From positions 1,364,001-1,428,000 of the forward strand of contig NZ_SODU01000003.1 of NCBI RefSeq assembly GCF_004366075.1: a DNA stretch of 64,000 nucleotides, given 5' to 3'. A model generated the notes under the pieces. It did not search any database. It saw nothing but the letters and a program-made list of their open reading frames with translations, and was not told the origin of the DNA. Origin of the DNA: Kribbella pratensis (GTDB taxonomy: Bacteria; Actinomycetota; Actinomycetes; Propionibacteriales; Kribbellaceae). This document shows positions 44,272-52,001 of this stretch, piece after piece (position 1 is the first letter of the stretch; every line of letters starts with the position of its first letter). The translations under genes were made by a program, and so were the position numbers.

Positions 44272-45492
44272 ATGAGTGACCTACACAGGGCTCGAGCGCG
44301 CGCGGAGGCATTCGCGCATGCGGTCGATCACGGGCCCCGTCACTCCACGTGACTGGGCGATGACCCCGAGTTACTGGAAGCTGTGGAGCTCGTCGGACGG
44401 CTGAGGACCGCCGGCGCAGTTGCCCCGCGACCGGAGTTCAGTGCCGAGCTGCGGCACCGCCTGTTGGAGCAGGCGGCGGCGCGCGCGGCGACCACTGCGA
44501 CTCCGTTGACGGTGCACACCGCACCAGACGACTCGGACGACCCGCCGGGTAGCGAGGACGTTGGCGCGTCCGTGACAGATATCCGTCGTCGCCAGGGCCG
44601 GAGGATCCGGCTCGTGGCCAGCACCGCCGCGCTGGTGCTGCTCGGAGGTGGCATCGGTTCCGCCGCCGCCGCTCAGCAGGCCATGCCCGGCGACACCTTG
44701 TACGGAATGAAGCGCAGCATCGAGAACGTGGCGACCAATGTCGGAGTCGGCGACGACTCCCGCGGCCGGCGCGATCTCGAGCACGCGATGACCCGATTGT
44801 CCGAAGTCCGGGAGCTGGCGAGCAACGGCGGCTCGGTGGGCACGATCAACGCGACACTGGACGACTTCTCGGCGCAGGCCCGCAAGGGCGTGTCCCGACT
44901 GGTCGCGTCGTACCAGCAGGACAACGACGAGAGTTCGATCACCGCGATCACGGCGTTCATCACCAGCGCCCGCCAGGCTTTGGTCGAGCTCGCGCCGAAA
45001 CTCCCGCCGGAGTCGCTGAAGTCCGGGGTCGAGGCACTGGCCACGATCGAGCAGCTGGCGCAGCACACCTCGGCGGCATGCCCGAAGTGTGCGGCACCGA
45101 AGCCGTCGGGCGCGCCGAGCACCGGCACGAACAACCAGCCGAACCGCACCAGCCCCGGCACCGGCTCCGAGTCGAGCAACCCGGCCAAGGCGTCGTCGAG
45201 CCCCAAGGTGTCGTCGACGATCCCGACACCGGTCAACTCGATCTCTCAGCAGCCGACCACCGTGCCGACCAAGCTGCCGAACACCACCATCGTGCAGCAG
45301 TCCACCGCTCCGCCTCCGACCAGCCTGAAGACACCGCCCCGGCCGTCGTCGTCAAACTCGCCGATTGCGACGCCCACCGTGCTGCCTTCCACACTGCCCC
45401 CGGCCACACCGTCCTGGCCATGGCCGTTCCCGACAACACCACTGATCAACCTGCCCGGAATCATCCAAACCCTCTTCCCACCCTGGAAGTAG
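44272..45492 (+). CDS. DUF5667 anti-sigma-type membrane protein, reading frame interrupted by TGA
   Basis: Starts at ATG 44272 behind GAGGAG. Codons 1-26 encode MSDLHRARARAEAFAHAVDH and GPRHST, typical of the N-terminus of these anti-sigma proteins; codon 27 is TGA (44350-44352); the same frame then continues LGDDPELLEAVELVGRL to 45492. The intact part from GTG 44383 is 369 residues. It has one membrane segment (IRLVASTAALVLLGGG), the DUF5667 region (GDTLYGMKRSIENV to about residue 200), then a Pro/Ser/Thr-rich extracellular tail with two Cys (CPKC). Either the product restarts at GTG 44383 without the sigma-binding N-terminus, the stop is read through, or this strain has lost the anti-sigma function. 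A sequencing error is also possible. Confidence 0.75.
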
Positions 45493-45512
45493 TCACCGAA
45501 CCCGAGCACGCC

Positions 45513-45545
45513 AGCCCCCGGCACAAGCACCACGTGCCGGGGGCT
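45513..45545 (+). terminator. Strong hairpin terminator after the anti-sigma gene
   Basis: A perfect 12-bp stem (AGCCCCCGGCAC at 45513-45524, GTGCCGGGGGCT at 45534-45545) with a 9-base loop, 20 bp after the stop codon. No T-tract follows, as usual in high-GC actinobacteria. Confidence 0.8.
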
Positions 45546-46576
45546 GCGCCGTCCCCCTCCACGGCCCTCTTCCCCGGCGCCCACCACCTCCCCACCCTGC
45601 GCACACACCATCTCCCGCTCCGCGCGCACCATTTCCCCGCCTGCGCGTACCCCCCCCCGGGCGTACTCCGTTTCCCGCCCCGCACCCGGTTGCTCCCGTC
45701 GCCAACCGCGCCGACGGATGACATTCGAGGAGACATCCGGCTGTCCTGTCCGATGTGTGGGTGGTGATCAGCCCGATCCGGGGTCCTGCGACAGCCGGTG
45801 GTGGGACGGCTCCCGGTATTGCCTGTCCCCAGTGACCAGCGCCTGCCTCCACTCCCCGCCGCCCTTCCCGCCCCGCAAGACCGCCCAGTCATCCGCCCCT
45901 GCATCGAGCAGACGACGGGTTATCCCAGTGCCGTTCAGTGAAGGACGTGGTCCGGCCGTCAATCCCGGTGATGGGAAAGAAATCGTCGGCATTTGCACAT
46001 TTGTTTCCCAACAGGAGGCCGTCACGCACTCCGCCTCAGGAGTTGACGGTCGTCGGAGTTGCCGAATCGGCCCGAAGCGGGGAGGCTCGTGTACCGGATC
46101 CGGCGGGTAATCCTCCCCGGTCCCGGAGCTCAGGCTGTGATGGGCTTCGTCGACAGCGGTCCTGCGTTGGCCGGGTTGCACCCTGTTGTGGTGGGATGCC
46201 CCCTCGGATTTTCGGTGGGCAACCCTGCAGTTGAGGAGGCAACCTCCGGTTTGAGGCGTGGCCGGGGCTGGCCGGTGTGACCACCGACGGGATTGCCGGC
46301 CGGCGCACTCCTTTGAGCTGAACGGCATCGGGGCGGTTATCCCCTCGCGTTGTGGGTTCTCTGCTGATACGCGAGGGGAGAACCCTGCATGCGAGGGGGG
46401 TAACCCTGGCTCTTCTGCCGGCGGCGGCCTCGACGGGGCGGGTCCTCCCGCACCCACCCGGTGGAACAGGAGGGAGGCGCGCGGAGCGGGGGCGGCGCGC
46501 GAAGCGAGAGATGGTGCGCGCGGGAGAGGCGGTGGCTGGGCGATCAGCCGTGCTCTGGGCGGGGCAGCGGGTGGGG
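45546..46576. other. 1.03-kb non-coding gap rich in short palindromes
   Basis: No credible gene on either strand: the frames present are low-complexity and lack ribosome sites. The left half is C-rich on the plus strand, the right half G-rich. From 45917 to 46406 short dyads of the form GGG-N-CCC recur: GGGTTATCCC 45917, GGGTAATCC 46105, GGGTTGCACCC 46173, GGGCAACCC 46217, GGAGGCAACCTCC 46235, GGGATTGCC 46289 and GGGGGGTAACCC 46395. An H-type pseudoknot can be drawn at 46341-46385. Confidence 0.6.
46335..46406 (+). repeat. Nested inverted repeats with H-type pseudoknot geometry
   Basis: Stem 1: CCCCTCGCG (46341-46349) with CGCGAGGGG (46370-46378). Stem 2: GGGTTCT (46354-46360) with AGAACCC (46379-46385). 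The arms interleave and the two 3' arms are adjacent, which allows coaxial stacking. A competing stem pairs GGTTATCCCCTCGC (46335-46348) with GCGAGGGGGGTAACC (46391-46405). Confidence 0.55.
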
Positions 46577-47734
46577 TCAGAAGAAGACGCTGCGGCGTTG
46601 CATGAGGAGGGTGTAGAGGGTTTGCTGGATGGTTTCGCGGACCTGGTCGGTGACGTTGAAGACCAGCATCGGGTCGTCGGCGGCGCCGTCGGGGAAGTCG
46701 TCGGTGCGGATCGGTTCGCCGAACTCGATCAGCCACTTGGACGGCAGCGGGATCAGGCCGAGCGGCCCGAGCAGCGGGAAGAACGGCGTGACCGGGATGT
46801 ACGGGACGCCCAGCAACCGCGCCAGCGAGGCGATGTTGCCGACCAGCGGATAGATCTCCTCGGCGCCCACGATCGAGCAAGGAACAATCGGTACGCCGGT
46901 CCGCATCGCCGCGCTGACGAACCCGCCGCGCCCGAAGCGCTGCAGCTTGTACCGCTCGGCGAACGGCTTCCCGAGCCCCTTGAAACCTTCCGGCCAGACA
47001 CCGACCAGGTTCCCCTGCCGGAGCAGCCGCTCGGCGTCGTCGTTGTTCGCCAGCGTCGCACCGCCCTTGCGGGACAGCTCACCCACGAACGGCGTCTGGA
47101 ACACCAGGTCCGCGGCCAGCGTGCGCAGCGGCCGGCCGGTGTGATCCGCCACGACCACCTGCGTGACCAGCCCGTCGAGTGGCATCGTGCCGGAGTGGTT
47201 CGCGACGATCAAAGCGCTGCCGTCGGACGGGATGTTCTCGATCCCGCGGACCTCGACGCGGAACCACTTCTCCACCATCGGGCGCAGCATCGGCAGCAGC
47301 ACCTGGTCGGTCAGGTCGGAGTCGTACCCGAACTCGTCGAGCTCGTACTCCCCGGTCAACCGCCGACGCAGGAACGCCAGCCACTCGGCGACCCGCCGCT
47401 CCCCGTCCTCCCCGAACAGTCCCCGCACCGCCTGCTCGAGCCCGGCGAAGTCAGAACCAGCAGGCGCCTCGGGCCCATCGACATCCGGTACGGCGTCAGC
47501 TGGCGTCTCGCCAGCGCCGGCCGCCTCGACCGAACGACGGCCCGCCGAGGGGCCGTTCTTCGCGGCACGGGTCGCGGCGGTGACATCGGCGTCGGCCCGC
47601 TCGTCGACGCGACCCTTCTTCTTCGCGCGGCCGCCCGCGAGCGCACGAGCCGCAGCCGAAGGCGTCGTACGACGTCCGCTCCCCCGGCCCGGTCGGCCGC
47701 CGGAACCGATCGGGATCACGTCCGCATCAGCCAC
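46577..47734 (-). CDS. Lysophospholipid acyltransferase-family protein (PlsC-like)
   Basis: A 385-residue protein with a disordered basic N-terminal 100 residues and a PlsC domain (residues 160-370). The catalytic HxxxxD motif is NHSGTMPLD, followed by the glycerol-phosphate contact EGFKGLGKPF and VPIVPCSIVGAEE. It is the counterpart of M. tuberculosis Rv0502, which adjoins the same SDR and small peptide genes. It overlaps the SDR stop by 8 bases. Role in phospholipid or lipid acyl transfer is expected at the inner face of the membrane. Confidence 0.9.
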   Translation of the reverse strand: MADADVIPIGSGGRPGRGSGRRTTPSAAARALAGGRAKKKGRVDERADADVTAATRAAKNGPSAGRRSVEAAGAGETPADAVPDVDGPEAPAGSDFAGLEQAVRGLFGEDGERRVAEWLAFLRRRLTGEYELDEFGYDSDLTDQVLLPMLRPMVEKWFRVEVRGIENIPSDGSALIVANHSGTMPLDGLVTQVVVADHTGRPLRTLAADLVFQTPFVGELSRKGGATLANNDDAERLLRQGNLVGVWPEGFKGLGKPFAERYKLQRFGRGGFVSAAMRTGVPIVPCSIVGAEEIYPLVGNIASLARLLGVPYIPVTPFFPLLGPLGLIPLPSKWLIEFGEPIRTDDFPDGAADDPMLVFNVTDQVRETIQQTLYTLLMQRRSVFF

Positions 47735-48734
47735 GCAGCGCCCCCAGACCTGCGGTGAGCAAACCGGCCACCCGGGTCATCGCGCCGGTCCCGAGCGATC
47801 GGCGGAAGTCGTCGAACGCCTCCGCGGTCGAGTACTTCGGCTCGAACCCGAACTCGGTCCGCATCCGCGTCGTGTCCACTCCCCGCCCGTAGGTCAGGAA
47901 GGTGATCTGGTCCGGCGAGAAGTCCGCCAGCCGAGCTCGCCGTACGGCGGCCGCAGTGCTGGACGCGGTGAACGAAGGGAGCCGCAGCGTCGGCCGGCCG
48001 AGGCGGCGGATCGCCTGGGACAGCGAGAGAACGCCGTCACCGGCCAGATTGAACGTCCCCGGAAGATCGTTGACGGTCGCGTGGTGGATCGCCTCGACAC
48101 CGTCGTCCTCGTGCAGGAACTGCAGGCGGGCGTCGTACCCGAACACGGTCGGTACGACGGGCATCGCGAAGTAGCGCGTGATCGGGGAATCGGTCTTCGG
48201 GCCGATCCAGTTCGCCATCCGGAGCGTGCTGACGCAGACGTCGGGGCGGCGCCGGGCGAAGCCCCGCACGTAGCCCTCGACCTCGACCGCGTCCTTGCTC
48301 AATCCGTGGTGATGGATCGCCCGCGGCGCCATCTCCTCGGTGAACATCGCCGGATCCCGCGGACCCGCGCCGTACACCGTCGTCGACGACTTCACCACCA
48401 GCTTGGCCACACCCGGCGCCTTCTGGCAGGCAGCGAGCAGCTGCATGGTGCCGATGACGTTGATCTCCTTCATCGACGACCGGCCACCGGCGCTGCCGGG
48501 CGTGGCCACAACGCCGGTGTGGACGACCGTGTCCACGTCCTCGGCGGCGATCACCTTGGCGATCACCGGATTACGAATATCCGCCCGGACGAACCGGACC
48601 CGCCCCAGCTCCGCGCGCGGCGGAACCACGTCGACACCGAGAACGGTGCCGATCGACGGGTCGTCAGCCAGTCTGCGGGCACAGCGAGCACCGGCGTCCC
48701 TCGAGACGCCGGTCACCATCACTACCTGTGCCAC
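47727..48734 (-). CDS. NAD-dependent epimerase/dehydratase (extended SDR, GalE2-like)
   Basis: A 335-residue Rossmann-fold protein. The N-terminal motif is VMVTGVSRDAGARCARRLA (a modified GxxGxxG), with VVHTGVVATPG and SSTTVYG in the core. The usual YxxxK is replaced by a HHGLSKDAVE segment, so classical epimerase chemistry is doubtful. Syntenic with Rv0501 of M. tuberculosis. I prefer GTG 48734 (GGGGG 6 bases upstream) to TTG 48740. Confidence 0.85.
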   Translation of the reverse strand: MAQVVMVTGVSRDAGARCARRLADDPSIGTVLGVDVVPPRAELGRVRFVRADIRNPVIAKVIAAEDVDTVVHTGVVATPGSAGGRSSMKEINVIGTMQLLAACQKAPGVAKLVVKSSTTVYGAGPRDPAMFTEEMAPRAIHHHGLSKDAVEVEGYVRGFARRRPDVCVSTLRMANWIGPKTDSPITRYFAMPVVPTVFGYDARLQFLHEDDGVEAIHHATVNDLPGTFNLAGDGVLSLSQAIRRLGRPTLRLPSFTASSTAAAVRRARLADFSPDQITFLTYGRGVDTTRMRTEFGFEPKYSTAEAFDDFRRSLGTGAMTRVAGLLTAGLGALRG

Positions 48735-48782
48735 GAGCAACCCCCAGCCGGACCGGGCGCGGCAGACCAGTACTTGCCCCGG

Positions 48783-48884
48783 CTACTTGCCGAGCTTGCG
48801 GCGCTGCACCCGCGTCTTCTTCAGCAGCTTGCGGTGCTTCTTCTTCGCCATACGCTTGCGGCGCTTCTTGATTACGGAACCCAC
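48783..48884 (-). CDS. 33-residue basic peptide, AURKAIP1/COX24-domain type
   Basis: A tiny conserved protein of sequence class MGSVIKKRRKRMAKKKHRKL ... RVQRRKLGK: 33 residues, about half Lys or Arg. It starts at GTG 48884 and ends TAG 48783-48785. It matches the actinobacterial AURKAIP1/COX24 peptide (M. tuberculosis Rv0500B), thought to be a small ribosome-associated protein. It sits 48 bp upstream of the SDR gene, as in other actinobacteria; the HTH gene that usually precedes it is 8 kb away (56892). Confidence 0.9.
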   Translation of the reverse strand: MGSVIKKRRKRMAKKKHRKLLKKTRVQRRKLGK

Positions 48885-48994
48885 GTCTGACCATCCAAAC
48901 TCAAAGAGAACGTCGGCAAAGCTTACCCGTAGGTCACTGTCCCGACCTAAAGCAGGCTGCACCAGTAGACTGGGACCTTACCTGGGGAGGCTGG

Positions 48995-49657
48995 ATGCGG
49001 GCTCGGTACGACGGTCTTGCGGAGTGGTACGACGAACGCTTCGGGAAGGACGCCGAGCCTCATCAGCCTGGTCTGCTGGACCTCCTCGGGCCTGGATCCG
49101 GGCCGTGCCTGGACATCGGCTGCGGCACCGGGCGGAACTTCGAGAGCATCCGCGCCAGCGGGCGCACTGTCGTGGGGCTGGACTACTCCATCGACCAGCT
49201 CCGCCGCGCCAGGATGCGTACCGACGGCCCGCTGATGCACGGCGACGCTGCGGCCCTGCCCTTCGCGGACGAGTCGTTCGACACCGCGATCACGCTGTGG
49301 ACCTCCACCGATGTGGACGACTTCGGTGCGGTCCTCCTGGAGGCGGCGCGAGTACTGCGACCGGGCGGGGTGCTGGTCGTGTACGGCGTGCACCCGTGCT
49401 TCAACGGTCCGCACGTCGTGTACGCCGAGGACGGTCGCCGGATCGTCCACCCGACGTACCGGCAATCCGGCTGGCACACCGAGTCGCCCTGGTGGAGCGA
49501 GGACGGTATCCGCCGCCGCATCGGCATGAACCATGTCCCCCTGGCGGACTACCTGAACGCCGTGATCAGCAGCGGCTTGGCCGTGGACCGCTTCGAGGAA
49601 CCCGGCGGCTACGACGTCCCGCACGCGTTCGCCTTCCGGGCCCACCGCCCGGCCTGA
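48995..49657 (+). CDS. Class I SAM-dependent methyltransferase
   Basis: A 220-residue methyltransferase of the type 11 family. Motif I is CLDIGCGTGRNF (residues 38-49), the acidic loop is VVGLDYSIDQLRRAR, motif III/post I is ALPFADESFD and motif IV is EAARVLRPGGVLVVYG. GGGGAGG just before ATG 48995 is a good ribosome site. TAGACT at 48966 is a probable -10. Substrate unknown; the His/Trp-rich segment (QSGWHTESPWWSEDGIRRR) resembles small-molecule methyltransferases. Confidence 0.88.
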   Translation: MRARYDGLAEWYDERFGKDAEPHQPGLLDLLGPGSGPCLDIGCGTGRNFESIRASGRTVVGLDYSIDQLRRARMRTDGPLMHGDAAALPFADESFDTAITLWTSTDVDDFGAVLLEAARVLRPGGVLVVYGVHPCFNGPHVVYAEDGRRIVHPTYRQSGWHTESPWWSEDGIRRRIGMNHVPLADYLNAVISSGLAVDRFEEPGGYDVPHAFAFRAHRPA

Positions 49658-49688
49658 GATTGTCGCCGGCGGCTGATGTACTGCCGGC

Positions 49689-50113
49689 ATGGTGACACTG
49701 GCTTCTTGGACTGAGCAGGACTTCCGGCTGCTCGAGCGGTGCAATACGCCGGAGATGACGGCGTACCTCGGTGGTCCGGAGACGCCCGGGAAGCTGCGGG
49801 ACCGGCATCGGAAGTACGTCGAGAACGCTTTCACCGGACAGATGTTCGTGATCGTCACCGAGGACGGCGAGCGCGCCGGGTTGATCGGCTACTGGGAGCA
49901 CAGCGAGAGCGACGAGACTGTCTGGGAGACGGGGTGGGCGATTCTGCCGGAGTTCCAGGGGCGTGGACTGGCCACGGCCGCCGTGCGTCAGGTGGCGAAG
50001 GTTTCACGCTTCTCGGTGAACGCGACTTCGAATACCCGAAAGGGCACTGGATGCGCTGCAACGACTGGTCTCTCGACCTGATCGGCACTACCGCGCGAGA
50101 TGTTCCCAGGTGA
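49689..50113 (+). pseudogene. GNAT acetyltransferase, frameshifted with internal deletion
   Basis: The frame from ATG 49689 encodes a normal GNAT start (LLERCNTPEMTAYLGGPETP, VIVTEDGERAGLIGYWEH, GWAILPEFQGRGLATAAVRQ), then turns into nonsense. From about 49999 the next frame resumes the family's C-terminus (EGFTLLGERDFEYPKGHWMR, CNDWSLDL), ending at TGA 50111. About 30-40 codons that normally join these blocks (acetyl-CoA pocket, SNAVCRKLGF region) are missing. The gene is therefore probably dead. Its 3' end overlaps the convergent GNAT gene. Confidence 0.8.
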
Positions 50114-50588
50114 ACAGGGTCAGCTCGCGACCTTTGTCCACGACCTGTTCTGGCGGTAGGTCGGTCTGCCGGTAGCCGGCTGCCCGCGCCACCGCGGCGC
50201 TTGCTGCATTGTCCGGCTCGATCTCGAGAATCACCCGCGGCAGGCCGGCCGTTTCGTGTGCGTAGGCGGTCAGCACCTTCAGCGCCCGCACCCCGAGACG
50301 CTGCCCGCGATGCGCCGGTCCGATCGCGTACCCGAGCGAACCCGTGGCGAGGTTGAGCATGACCTCGCCGAGTGGCTGCACACCGTCCGTAGTGATCGCC
50401 AACTGGAGCTTGTCCGTCGCCCTGCGCGCGTTCTCGACGTACTCCGTCGCGACGGCGAGGTCGAAGGGGGACTTCAGCGGTGTCCAGTACGCCACCTCTG
50501 GGTCGTCGAACAGCTCGACCATCGCCGGCGCGTCCGCCGGCTCCCAGGCGCGGAGCACCAGTCCGTCGGCGACCACTCGTGCTGTCAT
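50088..50588 (-). CDS. GNAT family N-acetyltransferase
   Basis: A 166-residue RimJ/RimL-like acetyltransferase. It has LRAWEPADAPAMVELFDDPE at the start, the acetyl-CoA pyrophosphate loop region AHRGQRLGVRALKVL (Q/RxxGxG/A variant) and LEIEPDNAASAAVARAAGY. Acceptor unknown: peptide N-terminus, amino sugar or antibiotic are all possible in this family. It lies 12 bp from the secreted peptide gene, same strand. Confidence 0.88.
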   Translation of the reverse strand: MTARVVADGLVLRAWEPADAPAMVELFDDPEVAYWTPLKSPFDLAVATEYVENARRATDKLQLAITTDGVQPLGEVMLNLATGSLGYAIGPAHRGQRLGVRALKVLTAYAHETAGLPRVILEIEPDNAASAAVARAAGYRQTDLPPEQVVDKGRELTLFTWEHLAR

Positions 50589-50600
50589 GCAGTCAGCATC

Positions 50601-50774
50601 TCAGGCAGCTTTGCGGACCGCGACCGGCACGACCGGCTTGGGGAGGACGGCGAGGTGGGGAGTGGCGGTCTTCGTGGTGGTGCTCGCATAGGCGGCGGGG
50701 GTGAAGGCGACGGCGGCCAGCCCCAGGGTCGCGATGGTGCCTACGGCAACGGTCTTGACGATTCGGATCGGCAT
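50601..50774 (-). CDS. Small secreted peptide (57 residues)
   Basis: ATG 50774 stands 6 bases after a consensus AAGGAGG. The product starts MPIRIVKTVAVGTIATLGL, a Sec signal with a likely cut at AYA, leaving a mature peptide of roughly 27 residues: STTTKTATPHLAVLPKPVVP and VAVRKAA. It has no Cys. The near-perfect ribosome site and signal make a real gene likely though it is short. Function unknown; it resembles tiny secreted signalling or antimicrobial precursors only in a general way. Confidence 0.65.
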   Translation of the reverse strand: MPIRIVKTVAVGTIATLGLAAVAFTPAAYASTTTKTATPHLAVLPKPVVPVAVRKAA

Positions 50775-50858
50775 CGGAAGCCTCCTTCAGGTTGGTGATT
50801 CCATCCTGATCGCACGGTCTGCGACGGCCCTGGAAGATTCCTGGGAGGAGGCTGTGAG

Positions 50859-51713
50859 TCAGAGCGACGCGACCTCAGGCGCCGCATCGGCAATGATCCC
50901 GACGGTTTCCGATGTCCACGGCCCGGAGCGGATCACGATCGCGTGGTCGATCCCCCAAGCTGCTTGCTCTCGGCAACGGTCGATCAGAGCGCCGACGGTG
51001 TCGCCGGGATTCAGCCGGGTCGACAACGTCTTTGCGATGTCGTCGTACGGGCGGCCTGCGTCGTCACAGTGCTTGCGCAGTACGTCGAGCTTGTGGCGGA
51101 CCGTCGTACCGCCGTCCGGCAGGTCGAACAGATTGCACGCGTCCGCCCGCCGCGCGACCATCCGCAGTGTCTTCTGCTCGCCCGTGCCGCCGATCAGCAC
51201 CGGTACGTGCCCGGCCGGCCGCGGGCTGCAGATCGGGCCGTCCAGCTGGAAGTGTTTCCCGGCGTACGGCGAACTGTCGCCGGCGAACATGCGATCCGCG
51301 ATGTCCAGCAGCTCCTCCAACTGCTCGAACCGCTCCTTGGCCGGTCCGAGCGGAATCCCCATCGCCCGCGCTTCGTCCCCCTCCCAACCGATCCCGACAC
51401 CGAACCACGCCCGCCCACGCGTGAACGCGTCCAGCGTCGCGATCGCCTTCACCTGGACCGCGGGCGGCCGGAACGGTACCGGGGAAACGAGCATCCCGAG
51501 CCGCACGCGACTGGTGATCGCAGCCAGGTACCCCAGCAGGCTGAACCCCTCGAACAGCTCGGCCTGCGGATGACTGGTCGGATCAGCCTGGAACAGATGG
51601 TCCGGCACCCAGATCGTGTCGATCCCACCCTGGTCGGCGAGCTCCACGACCCGTCGCAGCCCGTCCACGCCGTCGCTCCAAGCGTGGTCCGTCACCGTGA
51701 TACTGAGTTTCAT
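50859..51713 (-). CDS. LLM-class oxidoreductase, probably F420-dependent
   Basis: A 284-residue luciferase-like TIM-barrel enzyme. It begins MKLSITVTDHAWSDGVDGL; WVPDHLFQADPTSHP, RLGMLVSPVPFRPPAVQVK, and GRAWFGVGIGWEGDEARAMG are the family signature strands and the F420/FMN-binding loop. Actinobacterial members mostly use F420. GGGAG lies 7 bases before ATG 51713; the longer frame to 52187 overlaps the neighbouring gene and was rejected. Substrate unknown. Confidence 0.9.
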   Translation of the reverse strand: MKLSITVTDHAWSDGVDGLRRVVELADQGGIDTIWVPDHLFQADPTSHPQAELFEGFSLLGYLAAITSRVRLGMLVSPVPFRPPAVQVKAIATLDAFTRGRAWFGVGIGWEGDEARAMGIPLGPAKERFEQLEELLDIADRMFAGDSSPYAGKHFQLDGPICSPRPAGHVPVLIGGTGEQKTLRMVARRADACNLFDLPDGGTTVRHKLDVLRKHCDDAGRPYDDIAKTLSTRLNPGDTVGALIDRCREQAAWGIDHAIVIRSGPWTSETVGIIADAAPEVASL

Positions 51714-51773
51714 TCGGCCGCTCCCGCAGAGTCTTGCGTCTTGTTCCCGACCGGCCGGTGACCAAACGCCAGG

Positions 51774-51779
51774 TACCTT
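51774..51779 (+). promoter_or_regulatory. Leaderless -10 element (TACCTT)
   Basis: TACCTT ends 6 bp before ATG 51786, so the mRNA should start at the initiation codon. No Shine-Dalgarno sequence is present. Confidence 0.5.
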
Positions 51780-51785
51780 GGCCGG

Positions 51786-52001
51786 ATGGAGTACCTGGTG
51801 TTTCTCGCTGGCCTGGCCGTGGTGCTCGCGGGGCTGACCTGGTTCGCCTCGTGGGCGAAGCGCCACGGGCGGGGGTCCGGGGTGGCGGGCGCGCTCGCGG
51901 CGCACGACGAGGCGTACCGGACCACGGCGCACCAGTCGCACCACGAGCTGCGGATGCAGGCCGATCGGAAGTCCGAGAGCGGTTCTCCGGACGACCTCTA
52001 A
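51786..52001 (+). CDS. Small membrane protein (71 residues)
   Basis: One N-terminal membrane helix (MEYLVFLAGLAVVLAGLTWF) followed by a charged tail with Gly-rich turn and AHDEAYRTTAHQSHHELRMQ. Small single-span proteins with a similar His-rich tail occur widely in actinobacteria without known function. Leaderless start at 51786. The stop overlaps that of the convergent BTAD regulator by 3 bp. Confidence 0.7.
   Translation: MEYLVFLAGLAVVLAGLTWFASWAKRHGRGSGVAGALAAHDEAYRTTAHQSHHELRMQADRKSESGSPDDL

Noticed and set aside
45917..46406. Replication-origin-like DnaA boxes in the gap
   Set aside because: TTATCC cores match DnaA boxes at only 6-7 of 9 positions, and no dnaA, dnaN or AT-rich unwinding element is near.
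45768..46880. 370-residue minus-strand frame across the palindrome-rich gap
   Set aside because: Low-complexity Pro/Arg sequence, no start signal, and it overlaps the acyltransferase gene.
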